From the NCBI GenBank assembly GCA_023441055.1, contig JAEZQY010000053.1, forward strand, positions 124,001-188,000: a stretch of DNA of 64,000 nucleotides, written 5' to 3'. Shown piece by piece: positions 36,351 through 45,224 of the stretch. A program made the position numbers and the translations under genes. Source of the stretch: Bacillota bacterium. GTDB lineage: Bacteria > Bacillota > Bacilli > Paenibacillales > UBA4045. The notes below the pieces were generated by a model. It was given only the letters and a program-made list of their open reading frames with translations. It was not told the DNA's origin and ran no database searches. Within the stretch, counting starts at the first letter, position 1. Every line of letters begins with the position of its first letter.

Positions 36351-38012
36351 TTACTGATTAACCGATTGATACCATTCATTCACTTCTTCTGTAACATCTT
36401 TTCCGCCCTTGTCGAACCAATCCTTTACAAAGGTATCAAAGCTGTCAACACTCGCATTAGAGAACACAATGCTTACGAATGTTTCAAGCACCATCTTGTC
36501 CAAGTTCGCACCTTTACTCTTCAACGTTTGCGTAGGGGCACCCATAAACATGTCTGGCGCATTCGAATCCTTCATTTGATGGTTCATGGCGCCGGCTTTA
36601 GTGATAACCGGGTTATTCGCACTCATTCGCAATTGTGCACTTGAGCTCGGTTCATTACCTTCATGCAAGTAGAGCGCGTCATTTGATTCATCGAATGGGA
36701 TTAACGGCGGATTCCAGAACAAATTGTATTTACCTGCTTTCGGAAGGAATTCCAACGGTTCTGGGAATTTTTTGAAATCATAAACCGGCTTTCCATCTAC
36801 CATAGCATAATCGTAACCTTCAAAATAACCGTACTGGAAGTCACCAGTCTCAAAAGCATAATCATAAATACGATCGAAATACTCAAAGAACTTGTCCATG
36901 TGTTTGAAATCCTTGTTGAAAAGCATAACCTTGCCTTCATTTAGAGAGTTCATAAATCTAGCTGATTGACCATCAGCGCCAGTAGGCAGCATGTATGCGT
37001 TCAGTACTGCATCAGGATTGTTGGCGAGCAAGTCGCTGAGCGGCCAGCCCCCTGACCACCATGGAGCTGTGACCATACCTGCTCTGCCTTGGATGAAGCT
37101 TTCGGTCGCTTTGATCGGATCAAGAATAGGTGCTTCCGGATCTAGATACCCTTTGCTTGCCCAATCTTTCATGACTGCTAGTCCTTGTTTCATGCCAGGA
37201 TGTACTGAACCATATTTCAATTCGCCATTCTCTTCATACCACGCGCCCGGAATGGCATTGCCTGTAAAAGCTCCGAAAACAAAGCTTGCGTCAGACATCC
37301 AGTTCGTAAAATTGTCGCGCGCCGATAAAGCAAATCCAATTGTGTCATCTTTTCCGTTCTTATCGGGATCCTGATTTGTAAATGCATCCATAACTTTCTC
37401 GAATTCTTCCATATTCGTCGGAGCTTCTAAACTTAAAGCATCCAGCCAATCTTGACGCACCCATAATACAGGGCTTGTACCATCGCCAGATGAGAAGATT
37501 GGAAGACCATACAATCCACCATTACTTCTTACTTGGTTCAAAGATGAATCATACATGCCGTACATTTCTTTTAGCCGTTCGGACGCATATTGTTCGAACG
37601 CATCCGAGATTTCCAGAACCTTACCGGATTCGATCAAGTCTGCTATTAATATTTCGTCTTGCACAATAAACGCATCCGGAAGCGGCTCATTCGTAGATAG
37701 AGAAAGTCTCAGCTTCGTGTGATAAGCCTCATTATCCGCTGTTGTCCAAATGTCTTCGATATCGATACCCAGTTCTTCTTTTGCCCAAGTATTATGGACG
37801 TTATTCTTGATATCCTCACCATCTTTAAAGGTGTAATCACTGCCGACAGGTCTTGCTGTAGTAATCTTTACAATGGCTGGTTCATTGCTGCCCGAACTGT
37901 TCGATTTGTCCGAATCGTTTACAGTGCTGTTATTACTTCCACACCCTGCCAAAATCGTAGATAAAACCAGGATAAAAAGTAAAGACCAGATCAACTTACT
38001 TCTGTGCTTCAT
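36351..38012 (-). CDS. Oligosaccharide-binding lipoprotein (LplA-like)
   Basis: A 553-residue solute-binding protein of the long LplA/YtcQ type. The signal peptide ends in lipobox LAGC with Cys24 as lipidation site, followed by a Ser/Asn-rich tether. The mature part contains DKNGKDDTIGF, a stretch resembling the calcium-binding loop frequent in this family. The start follows AAAGGGGGAA. It probably feeds the LplB/YtcP permeases at 30885-32753, from which it is separated by the kinase/regulator genes. The Gfo/Idh dehydrogenase gene lies 122 bp upstream on the same strand. Confidence 0.92.
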   Translation of the reverse strand: MKHRSKLIWSLLFILVLSTILAGCGSNNSTVNDSDKSNSSGSNEPAIVKITTARPVGSDYTFKDGEDIKNNVHNTWAKEELGIDIEDIWTTADNEAYHTKLRLSLSTNEPLPDAFIVQDEILIADLIESGKVLEISDAFEQYASERLKEMYGMYDSSLNQVRSNGGLYGLPIFSSGDGTSPVLWVRQDWLDALSLEAPTNMEEFEKVMDAFTNQDPDKNGKDDTIGFALSARDNFTNWMSDASFVFGAFTGNAIPGAWYEENGELKYGSVHPGMKQGLAVMKDWASKGYLDPEAPILDPIKATESFIQGRAGMVTAPWWSGGWPLSDLLANNPDAVLNAYMLPTGADGQSARFMNSLNEGKVMLFNKDFKHMDKFFEYFDRIYDYAFETGDFQYGYFEGYDYAMVDGKPVYDFKKFPEPLEFLPKAGKYNLFWNPPLIPFDESNDALYLHEGNEPSSSAQLRMSANNPVITKAGAMNHQMKDSNAPDMFMGAPTQTLKSKGANLDKMVLETFVSIVFSNASVDSFDTFVKDWFDKGGKDVTEEVNEWYQSVNQ

Positions 38013-38134
38013 TTGACGGTTCCCCCTTTGTTGTTAAGTGCAATTTAATTATATTGAATACGCTTTAATAGAGATATGCCCGAGAATAAACATTTGTTAA
38101 CTTTAAACACCCAAAATCAACTTGCAACCAATTG

Positions 38135-39331
38135 TTATCGATTAATCCATTTCCCATTCGTAAAATCAGGAATAGCGACTGGCTGCCCTCCTAGTGCGAT
38201 CGAATCCTCTGACAACGTGGTGATACACATCCAAGAAGCCATGTCATACACGTCAAACGGTGTCTGTGTCCCTTTCCTGACGCTCTCGAAGAAGTCTGAG
38301 AACACGAGCCAGTCCATGCCGTCATGCCCACCTTTGACACCTTCCTGCAGATACTTTCTCCAGATCGGGTGCTCGTATTGTTCTCGATACTGTTCAACAT
38401 TCCCCCATTGCTTATCCCAATTCTGGTGGTATGAATTATGCTCTCCGTCAATAAAGATACTTCGGTTATCCTCGAAATACATGCCTTTGGTTCCTCTAAC
38501 TGTAAACCCTCTTGAATAGGCTCTTGGCAATGTTGTATCCAATGTGATCGTAATCGTTTCACCGTGTGCGCACTTAATCACCGTTGTGACAATATCCCCC
38601 TGCTGAAAATCCGTGTTGAGCAGCTCGAGATCATCCGCCTTTTCCTTTTTAATATACTCATGCAATCCCTTAGCCTTCGATGCCATGGATACAAGCGACA
38701 CCATTCGGTTGCCTCGGTTTATATTTAGAATTTGAGCAATCGGCCCAAGTTCATGAGTCGGATAATTTTCACTATTCCGATGGATGTAGTTATTCAGCCG
38801 ATAATGTCTCTTTTCTTTGCCGAATGAAATCTCTTCTCTTAAATCATGATGGTATCCTCCAGCGCAATGTACGATATTCCCGAAGACACCTTGTTTGACC
38901 ATGTTCAGAACCATCAGTTCGTCACGTCCATAGCAGCAGTTCTCCATGATCATGACCGGCACTTTCGTTCTTTCATAGGTCTCAACCAATCTCCAGCATT
39001 CCTGAATGGTATACGCACCTCCGACTTCACTGGCCACGTACTTCCCAGCTTCCATCGCCGCAACCGCAATATCAGTATGTGCACTCCATGATGCGCCTAT
39101 TACAACAGCGTCGATCTCTGCAATCTCTAGCAGCTCCATGTAATCTGTCGTATCTATCGGTCTCTTTGACCGTTTCTTCTCGACCAAATCTGCGGCTTCC
39201 TTACGCCGATCCTCGTATAAATCACATACTGCTAGAACCTCTACATCATCCATATTCAACATGATGTCTCTCAACAAAGACATGCCTCGGTGACCTAAGC
39301 CGATTATACCTACCTTCACTGTGTCTTTCAT
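38135..39331 (-). CDS. Gfo/Idh/MocA family NAD(P)-dependent oxidoreductase
   Basis: A 398-residue dehydrogenase. The N-terminal Rossmann fold has the dinucleotide motif G11-x-G13-x-x-G16 in IIGLGHRG. The C-terminal alpha/beta domain has a EVGGAYT stretch near the usual EKP position and a PTHELGP motif. The family oxidises or reduces sugars and inositols; some members are glycosidases with bound NAD. GGGGAGG before the ATG pair at 39331/39334 sets the start; a longer frame from 39376 has no site. Its position beside the binding protein suggests it modifies the imported sugar. Confidence 0.9.
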   Translation of the reverse strand: MKDTVKVGIIGLGHRGMSLLRDIMLNMDDVEVLAVCDLYEDRRKEAADLVEKKRSKRPIDTTDYMELLEIAEIDAVVIGASWSAHTDIAVAAMEAGKYVASEVGGAYTIQECWRLVETYERTKVPVMIMENCCYGRDELMVLNMVKQGVFGNIVHCAGGYHHDLREEISFGKEKRHYRLNNYIHRNSENYPTHELGPIAQILNINRGNRMVSLVSMASKAKGLHEYIKKEKADDLELLNTDFQQGDIVTTVIKCAHGETITITLDTTLPRAYSRGFTVRGTKGMYFEDNRSIFIDGEHNSYHQNWDKQWGNVEQYREQYEHPIWRKYLQEGVKGGHDGMDWLVFSDFFESVRKGTQTPFDVYDMASWMCITTLSEDSIALGGQPVAIPDFTNGKWINR

Positions 39332-39464
39332 CATAGTACCTCCCCATTGATCACAATCTAACAAAATATGTTCCACTTAATCATATATAAATACAACGGG
39401 TAACGTACATGCCTCAAAATCAACATTTGAATAGTCTCCGTTATGCACTTCATGCTGGGACAAA

Positions 39465-39492
39465 GAAAAAACCCGAGCCACAAGGGCTCAGG
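39465..39492 (-). terminator. Rho-independent terminator after nrdJ
   Basis: An 8-bp stem with one G-T pair (39472-39479 with 39485-39492) and a 5-base loop is followed on the minus strand by TTTTTTC. It lies about 35 bp after the nrdJ stop. Confidence 0.85.
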
Positions 39493-39527
39493 CTATGACA
39501 TCGATATTCAAATTCGTAGATAATCAC

Positions 39528-42149
39528 TTAATTACACTTGCTATACCCACAGTTCGTGCATGTCTTGCAGCCTTCTACGTTGATCAGCGAGGCCGATCCG
39601 CAGGAGGTACAGAGATCCGTGGACGCTGACGGAGCTGCAGTCGTGTACGACTGTGCCGCCACCGCTGGCGCTTCGGACACCGCTTGCGCGCTGTGATCTT
39701 GACGCGCGTGCGCTGCGTATGCGCCGCTGTTCTCCTGCTGGTGAATCTCCAGCGCCTTGGCAACCGCATCTGCGATCGATTCTACGCGGTTCGGACCGAA
39801 GCCGATTGCGCCGGAGCCGCCGATGCCTTTCAGATGCTTAACGAGCAGCTCTACCTTATTGCCATGATCGCCATAGCGCAGGAACAAGGAGCAGACGCGG
39901 CCGAGCGCCTCGGACATCGCGAATACGTCTGATCCGGCCTTGCCGACGTTCAGGAACAGCTCGCGCGGATACCCATCCATATCGTTGACCGTGATGTAAG
40001 CCATGCCGAATGGCGTGTTGAACTTATAAGTTGAGCCGCGCAGCACCTGTGGACGCTTGCGGTACTCCTTATCATTCACAACAGTCTCAGTCGGTGGCAC
40101 GCTGACAGCCAGCGTCTCGCTGATCGCATCGAGCGAACCAGCCTCATCGGCGGTAGCCGGCGCATCCACGTTCGCTGGAGCAGCTGCCGTCGCGCTATCG
40201 TCCTTCTTGTTCTCGGACGAATCCTTCGTCGTCAGAACCTGCTGATCACGGCTTCCGTCGCGATAGATCGTAACGCCCTTACAGCCCAGATCGAAGGCCA
40301 GCTCATACAGCTTCTTCGTCTCTTCGACCGTGAAGTCCTCCGGACAGTTCGCCGTCTTGGAGATCGAGCTGTCTACCCAGCGCTGGATTGCCGCTTGTAC
40401 GCGGATATGATCCTCTGCTCGCAGATCCATCGAGGTCACGAAGAACTCAGGCAGCTCCTCGCCAGGATTCGCATCCTTCCAGCGCTGTGCGATCGGCACC
40501 ATCTGCTTGTCGAAGCCGAGGCGGCTCTGACGGAAGAATTCGAATGCGAAGTAAGGCTCAATCCCAGTTGAAGTGTCTACCATCGTACCCGTGCTTCCAG
40601 TAGGTGCTTGGGTAATGACAGTTACGTTACGCATACCGTTTTTCTTGATCGCGGCGCCAACCTCAGGGTACTCGCTGATCAGGTTCTTCATGAATCCGCT
40701 CTGGAAGAACTTATCCCGCTCGAACGCTGGGAAGGAGCCCTTATCGCCGGCAATCTCGGCAGAGCCAATATAAGCTTCCTTCGCCATGAAGCCATACAGC
40801 TTATCCAGGAACGTGAGTGACTCCGGGCTGCCATAGCGGATCTCGAGCTTGATCATCAGCTCAGCTAGACCCATGGTGCCCATCCCTACACGGCGTTCCT
40901 TCTTCTGATTCTTCTCATTCTCTTCGAAGTGATAAGGCGTCTTGTCGATAACATTATCCAGGAAGCGAGCGGAATAGCGGACAACCGTCCCCAGCTCTTC
41001 CCAAGCGACATCATGCTTCTCCTCATCGTAGAACTTGGAGAGATTCACTGCCGATAGATTACATACGCCCCATGCTGGCAAACCTTGCTCACCGCATGGA
41101 TTCGTGCAGATAATCGGGTTGAAGTACCAGCTGTTGGACATCTGATTGTAGTATTCCATGAATACAACGCCCGGCTCTGCTGACTTCCAGGCTGACTCAA
41201 TAATCGTATGCCAGATTTCACGCGCCTTGTAGGTCTTATAGGTGATGACCTTCTTGCCGAGCTTCTTCCATGCATCCAGATCGCCAGTCCAAACATCGTT
41301 ATAGTCAGGATCCGATGTATCCGGGAACACCAGATTCCAATCGAGGTCCTTCTTCACGGCTTCCATGAAGCCGTTGCTGACGCACACCGACAGGTTCGCA
41401 TTCGTCACCAGTCCTGCCTTCGTCTTCACCGTGATGAAGTCGAGCAGATCCGGATGCCAGTCATTCATCATCAGCATGAGCGCGCCGCGGCGGCTGCCGC
41501 CCTGCTCGATCAAGCCTGTCGTGTAGCTGAACAAGCCGCCCCAGGATACCGAGCCGCTGGAGGAACCGTTCACACCGCGTACGATCGCGCGTCTAGGACG
41601 CAGGGAGCTCAGATTGATCCCGACTCCGCCGCCGCGCGACATAATTTCTGTCATCTCAGACAGCGTCTCCATGATGCCTTGACGGCTGTCATGCGGAGAT
41701 GGGACCACATAGCAATTGAACAAGGTCAATTCATCGCTGGCATCGGCTCCAGCCGCAATCCGCCCGCCCGGGACAAGCTTCCAGTCATCCAATATGTAGC
41801 GGAACTTCTCTCTCCACTCCTGTTGCTTCTCTGGCGCTTCAACAGAAGCCATAGCGTTCGCCAGCCGATCCCATAGTTGTTCGGGTGTCTTCTCTATGTT
41901 AAGCGTAAGCTTCTCAATATCGCTGTCCACGATATCACCGCTGCGCAATTGAACCTTCACCTTACGACCCTCACGGGCGATAACCTCTCCTACTTCCTTA
42001 CTCGGAAACTTTGGATCATCCTTCGTCAACACGAGGACAACATCGCCAACCTTGGTGTTGTTCGTGTCAGCATCCTTCAACGCATAGCGATCCAGGAATA
42101 TCTTCTCGCTTAAACCTTCCAATCTCTTCTTCACACCCACAGTTTCCAA
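39528..42149 (-). CDS. nrdJ: Class II (vitamin B12-dependent) ribonucleoside-diphosphate reductase
   Basis: An 873-residue enzyme that makes deoxyribonucleotides with adenosylcobalamin as radical source, independent of oxygen. The catalytic residues are visible: thiyl Cys352 and Glu354 in NPCGEQ with Asn350, and the redox pair Cys146 (FNCYV) and Cys363 (GVCNL). The C-terminus carries a zinc-ribbon-like set of cysteines (CTSCG, GCKTCTNCG, KCN) used for re-reduction. An Ala/Pro-rich linker at about 650-700 separates a TSCPD-type domain. The start is a TTG 10 bases after AAGGAGG. Two NrdR boxes overlap the promoter, so repression by NrdR is expected. Confidence 0.96.
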   Translation of the reverse strand: METVGVKKRLEGLSEKIFLDRYALKDADTNNTKVGDVVLVLTKDDPKFPSKEVGEVIAREGRKVKVQLRSGDIVDSDIEKLTLNIEKTPEQLWDRLANAMASVEAPEKQQEWREKFRYILDDWKLVPGGRIAAGADASDELTLFNCYVVPSPHDSRQGIMETLSEMTEIMSRGGGVGINLSSLRPRRAIVRGVNGSSSGSVSWGGLFSYTTGLIEQGGSRRGALMLMMNDWHPDLLDFITVKTKAGLVTNANLSVCVSNGFMEAVKKDLDWNLVFPDTSDPDYNDVWTGDLDAWKKLGKKVITYKTYKAREIWHTIIESAWKSAEPGVVFMEYYNQMSNSWYFNPIICTNPCGEQGLPAWGVCNLSAVNLSKFYDEEKHDVAWEELGTVVRYSARFLDNVIDKTPYHFEENEKNQKKERRVGMGTMGLAELMIKLEIRYGSPESLTFLDKLYGFMAKEAYIGSAEIAGDKGSFPAFERDKFFQSGFMKNLISEYPEVGAAIKKNGMRNVTVITQAPTGSTGTMVDTSTGIEPYFAFEFFRQSRLGFDKQMVPIAQRWKDANPGEELPEFFVTSMDLRAEDHIRVQAAIQRWVDSSISKTANCPEDFTVEETKKLYELAFDLGCKGVTIYRDGSRDQQVLTTKDSSENKKDDSATAAAPANVDAPATADEAGSLDAISETLAVSVPPTETVVNDKEYRKRPQVLRGSTYKFNTPFGMAYITVNDMDGYPRELFLNVGKAGSDVFAMSEALGRVCSLFLRYGDHGNKVELLVKHLKGIGGSGAIGFGPNRVESIADAVAKALEIHQQENSGAYAAHARQDHSAQAVSEAPAVAAQSYTTAAPSASTDLCTSCGSASLINVEGCKTCTNCGYSKCN

Positions 42150-42181
42150 TGAAGAACGACCTCCTTAGAATAATTCGACCG

Positions 42182-42205
42182 AAATCCGCATCATTATGCG
42201 GATTT
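42182..42205 (-). promoter_or_regulatory. Leader hairpin in nrdJ mRNA
   Basis: A perfect 10-bp inverted repeat (42182-42191 with 42196-42205) with a 4-base loop lies between the NrdR boxes and the nrdJ ribosome binding site. It lacks a good T-run on the minus strand, so it is not an obvious terminator. It could stabilise the mRNA or attenuate transcription. Confidence 0.5.
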
Positions 42206-42221
42206 TGTAATAAACGCACAC

Positions 42222-42270
42222 TCACAATATGTAGTGTCGTTTCCTCATTATACACTACTACATATTGTGC
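42222..42270 (-). promoter_or_regulatory. nrdJ promoter with two NrdR boxes
   Basis: Two 16-bp boxes, 42222-42237 and 42255-42270, contain CACAATATGTAGT on opposite strands and match the NrdR consensus (ACACWATATATWGTGT type) at about 14 and 13 positions. Their centres are 33 bp apart, close to three helix turns, the spacing usual for NrdR. A minus-strand TATAAT lies at 42247-42252 between them. NrdR would therefore cover the promoter when dATP is abundant. Confidence 0.75.
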
Positions 42271-42354
42271 ATCCATAGGAATGTCGGCCCATTTGGACAA
42301 CACATTCAATAAAACTACGGTTTATCATCGATTATCTCAACATTTCTCATTCTT

Positions 42355-43203
42355 TTAAAATAGACAAATACCCGCAGCCCATGCCGCGCTCCCGCCTAAC
42401 AACGAACTAATCGCGTTCACCCGATCGTTATTCATCCAGCTCCAGCCGCGCGCATGAATCGCAGTCTGACCACAATGACGATCTTGCTCCAGCTCGTTCC
42501 CGCACACCGCGCATCGGTTCATCCGCTGCACGGTCGCGCCCATCAGCGAGTCCGAGAACGCGCCCACCAATCCCCCGACCAGCGCAATTAGCAGGATCAA
42601 CAAGCCGCTGGTCCAGCCATCCAGCCCCATAACCAGTCTGCTATGATTACCCGCATCACCCGCGACCAGCAGCGTCAGCGCGCCTGCAGCCCCAATTGTC
42701 ACTGCGCCAGCGGCGGCAGCTACACTGCCGAGCCAAGATACACCGCCCGATGTGCCTCGCGGCACCCGCTTACCAGTGATGATCGATCTGGGCATGCCCT
42801 TGCTCATTCCACCGATTTCAGTCGCCCACGTATCCGCATTAACCGAAGCCATGACACCAATGAAGGCATACACCCAGCCAGGATCAGGCTTCATATAACA
42901 AGCTATGCAGATCAGTGCGCCGAGGCCCCCATTAGCCAGCACTTGCCCCGCATCCCGCCTGCTTCCCTTCTCATAGCTCTGCTCCGCCGCCTGCTTACGC
43001 GCCTTCTTCCACTTCGACCAGCCTGTTGAGGTTACGAAGAAGACCATCAGCAGACCGTACCACAGCAGTCCGCCCAGCGCATACAACGTGCCGCCAACCA
43101 GCGCCGCAGCTATCGCACCTGATCCGGACAGCGCCCGAGCCCAGTAAGCCGTTAATGCAACAGCCGCCGCTCCTGCTAATCCAACGCCTATATGCAGGAT
43201 CAT
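42355..43203 (-). CDS. DUF92 family membrane protein
   Basis: A 282-residue integral membrane protein of the DUF92/TMEM19 family, with about six to seven predicted helices. It has the conserved stretches GSRRDAGQVLANGG, NADTWATEIG and GTSGGVSWLG. A late cytoplasmic or outer loop carries CAVCG and a further Cys that may bind metal. The function of the bacterial family is not established. The ATG at 43203 is used with GGGGGCAGG upstream; the TTG at 43218 is less likely. It is divergent from the HD-GYP gene. Confidence 0.88.
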   Translation of the reverse strand: MILHIGVGLAGAAAVALTAYWARALSGSGAIAAALVGGTLYALGGLLWYGLLMVFFVTSTGWSKWKKARKQAAEQSYEKGSRRDAGQVLANGGLGALICIACYMKPDPGWVYAFIGVMASVNADTWATEIGGMSKGMPRSIITGKRVPRGTSGGVSWLGSVAAAAGAVTIGAAGALTLLVAGDAGNHSRLVMGLDGWTSGLLILLIALVGGLVGAFSDSLMGATVQRMNRCAVCGNELEQDRHCGQTAIHARGWSWMNNDRVNAISSLLGGSAAWAAGICLF

Positions 43204-43335
43204 CTTACCTGCCCCCAATCTATCTCTTTATGCCTTCTCTCAAAATGGACCGCAACAAAAGCAGGGTTTTGTCACTTTTTGTTGAATAATATGGGCTAGA
43301 TCCATACCTAGATTAGTGCGTAAGGAGCCCGACCC

Positions 43336-44514
43336 ATGCATGATGAATACGAAATTCAATCTGTCAAAATAAAACCCGCCCTCAATCCAGAGGAGATGCT
43401 GAGCATCATCTTCGATTATACCGCGAAGATCGCCAATGAGCGAAACCTGGATCGCGTCCTGCTGCATATGGCCGATATGGGGCGAGATATGGTGCTGGCG
43501 GACCGCTGCACCGTATGGCTGCTCGATGCCCAGCGCGGCGAGCTCTGGACTAGGGTAGCCCACGGCGTGAGCGAGCTGCGCATCCCAGCCAGCGCAGGTC
43601 TCGCCGGACAAGCCGTGACGACAGGCAAGCCGATCTTCATCGACGATGCCTATACGAATGAGACCTACAAGGACGTGCTGACCAGCGGCGCGCTGGTGAC
43701 CGATCAACAGACCGGCTATAAGACGAAGGCGCTGATGGTCATTCCCTTCACCAACAACCAAGGGGAAGTGATGGGCTGCTATCAGGCGATTAATAAGATG
43801 ACGGAGGAGCAAGTATTTTCCGAGAAGGATCTGGAGTACTTGACACTAGCTGCGTCTTACTCCGGTAAATCCCTGGAATCCGCATTGCTGACCCATGAGA
43901 TCGAGGAGACGCAGAAGGAGATCATCTTCACCATGGGCGAGATCGGCGAGAGCCGCTCCAAGGAGACCGGCAATCATGTGAAGCGCGTCGCGGAATATTC
44001 CTATATCCTCGCGCTGGGACTTGGCCTGCGTCAAGAGGAGGCCGAGCTGCTCAAGATGGCCTCTCCGATGCATGATATCGGGAAAGTTGCGATTCCGGAT
44101 GAGGTGCTGAAGAAGCCCGGCAAGCTGACGGACGAAGAGTTCAAGATCATGCAGAACCATACGAATATCGGCTACAACCTGCTCAGCGGCTCTAAGCGGC
44201 GCATTCTGAAGGCTGCAGCCATCGTAGCGCACGAGCATCATGAGAAGTGGAACGGCCGCGGCTATCCGCGGGGCATTGCTGGGGAAGATATTCATATCTA
44301 TGGTCGCATCACAGCAATCGCCGATGTATTCGATGCGCTCGGCAGTGACCGCGTCTACAAGAAGGCATGGGAGCTGGACCGGATCCTTAATCTATTCAAG
44401 GAGGAGCGCGGCCATCACTTCGACCCGCGGATCGTTGATGTATTCATGGAACGGCTGCCGGAGCTGATGCGCGTGCGCGAGGCATACTCTGATGAAGTGC
44501 TGAATCAGCAGTAA
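43336..44514 (+). CDS. GAF and HD-GYP domain protein (probable cyclic-di-GMP phosphodiesterase)
   Basis: A 392-residue soluble signalling protein. Residues about 20-175 are a GAF domain, which usually binds a small ligand. Residues about 190-380 are an HD-GYP phosphodiesterase with the metal pair His246/Asp247 (MHDIGK), HEHHEKWNGRGYP with the GYP at 309-311, and later His/Asp ligands. The family hydrolyses cyclic di-GMP or related dinucleotides. AAGGAG precedes the ATG. It converges on the glycerophosphodiesterase gene with a 10-bp overlap of the two ends. Confidence 0.93.
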   Translation: MHDEYEIQSVKIKPALNPEEMLSIIFDYTAKIANERNLDRVLLHMADMGRDMVLADRCTVWLLDAQRGELWTRVAHGVSELRIPASAGLAGQAVTTGKPIFIDDAYTNETYKDVLTSGALVTDQQTGYKTKALMVIPFTNNQGEVMGCYQAINKMTEEQVFSEKDLEYLTLAASYSGKSLESALLTHEIEETQKEIIFTMGEIGESRSKETGNHVKRVAEYSYILALGLGLRQEEAELLKMASPMHDIGKVAIPDEVLKKPGKLTDEEFKIMQNHTNIGYNLLSGSKRRILKAAAIVAHEHHEKWNGRGYPRGIAGEDIHIYGRITAIADVFDALGSDRVYKKAWELDRILNLFKEERGHHFDPRIVDVFMERLPELMRVREAYSDEVLNQQ

Positions 44515-45224
44515 ACCAGCGCCCGTTCTGGATAATTGGTGCAGATGAGCAATCTCGGATGCATCGCCATCACGCGCTCTATCGCCGCCGGTTCATTGAC
44601 CGTCCAAGCCATCACCTGTACCCCCCAACCGTCAATCAGCTCGTGGACGAGCTGTCGAGTCAAGTGGCGGTAGCTGAGAGATAGGAAGTATGCCCCCGTG
44701 TATCGCAGCTGCGCCTGCAGCATGATCGGCTTGCCCGATATAATTAGACCGGTGTTCACACTAGGCTCTATCAGCCTTGTGAGCCGAAGCGCGTCCTGGT
44801 CGAATGAGGTAATGACCACATCATCCAGCCAATCATATTGCCTTAGCAGCTGCAATACAGCCATCTCTAGGCCAGGATACAGCTTCACCGCTGTCTTCAG
44901 TTCAATATTCAGTCTGACCTTGCCTTTCACCTCCAGCAGCACTTGCTCCAGCGTCGGTATGCGCTGATTAGCGTACTCGGGAGAGAACCATGACCCGTTA
45001 TCCAGCTGAGCAAGCTGCTCGTACGTATGGTCTCTGACCTTCCCAGTCCCATTCGTTGTCCGATCTAAGGTGTAATCGTGGATGACGACTGGCACGCCAT
45101 CCTTGGACAGCTGCACATCCAGCTCGATCCATCCAATCCTCCCGTCATTGGCAGCCAATCGGAACGCGGCCATCGTATTCTCCGGCGCGCGGCCCGACCA
45201 TCCTCTATGCGCTACTACTCTCAT
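44505..45224 (-). CDS. Glycerophosphodiester phosphodiesterase
   Basis: A 239-residue enzyme that splits glycerophosphodiesters into glycerol-3-phosphate and an alcohol. The family signature is clear: AHRGWSGRAPENT with His6, Arg7 and Glu15, then ELDVQLSKDG and VVIHD. There is no signal peptide, so it is cytoplasmic. The ATG at 45224 overlaps the CapA-like stop as ATGA; the longer frame to 45371 is only a shadow of that gene. Co-translation with the CapA-like gene suggests a shared role at the envelope, but this is inference. Confidence 0.93.
   Translation of the reverse strand: MRVVAHRGWSGRAPENTMAAFRLAANDGRIGWIELDVQLSKDGVPVVIHDYTLDRTTNGTGKVRDHTYEQLAQLDNGSWFSPEYANQRIPTLEQVLLEVKGKVRLNIELKTAVKLYPGLEMAVLQLLRQYDWLDDVVITSFDQDALRLTRLIEPSVNTGLIISGKPIMLQAQLRYTGAYFLSLSYRHLTRQLVHELIDGWGVQVMAWTVNEPAAIERVMAMHPRLLICTNYPERALVYC

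Noticed and set aside
41208..41876. 222-residue frame antisense to nrdJ
   Set aside because: Overlaps highly conserved nrdJ sequence, has no start signal and no recognisable domain.
42150..42354. Cobalamin riboswitch upstream of nrdJ
   Set aside because: The leader is too short and has only one hairpin; no B12-box-like sequence was seen.
43240..43812. 190-residue frame antisense to the GAF/HD-GYP gene
   Set aside because: Shadow frame over the conserved GAF domain.
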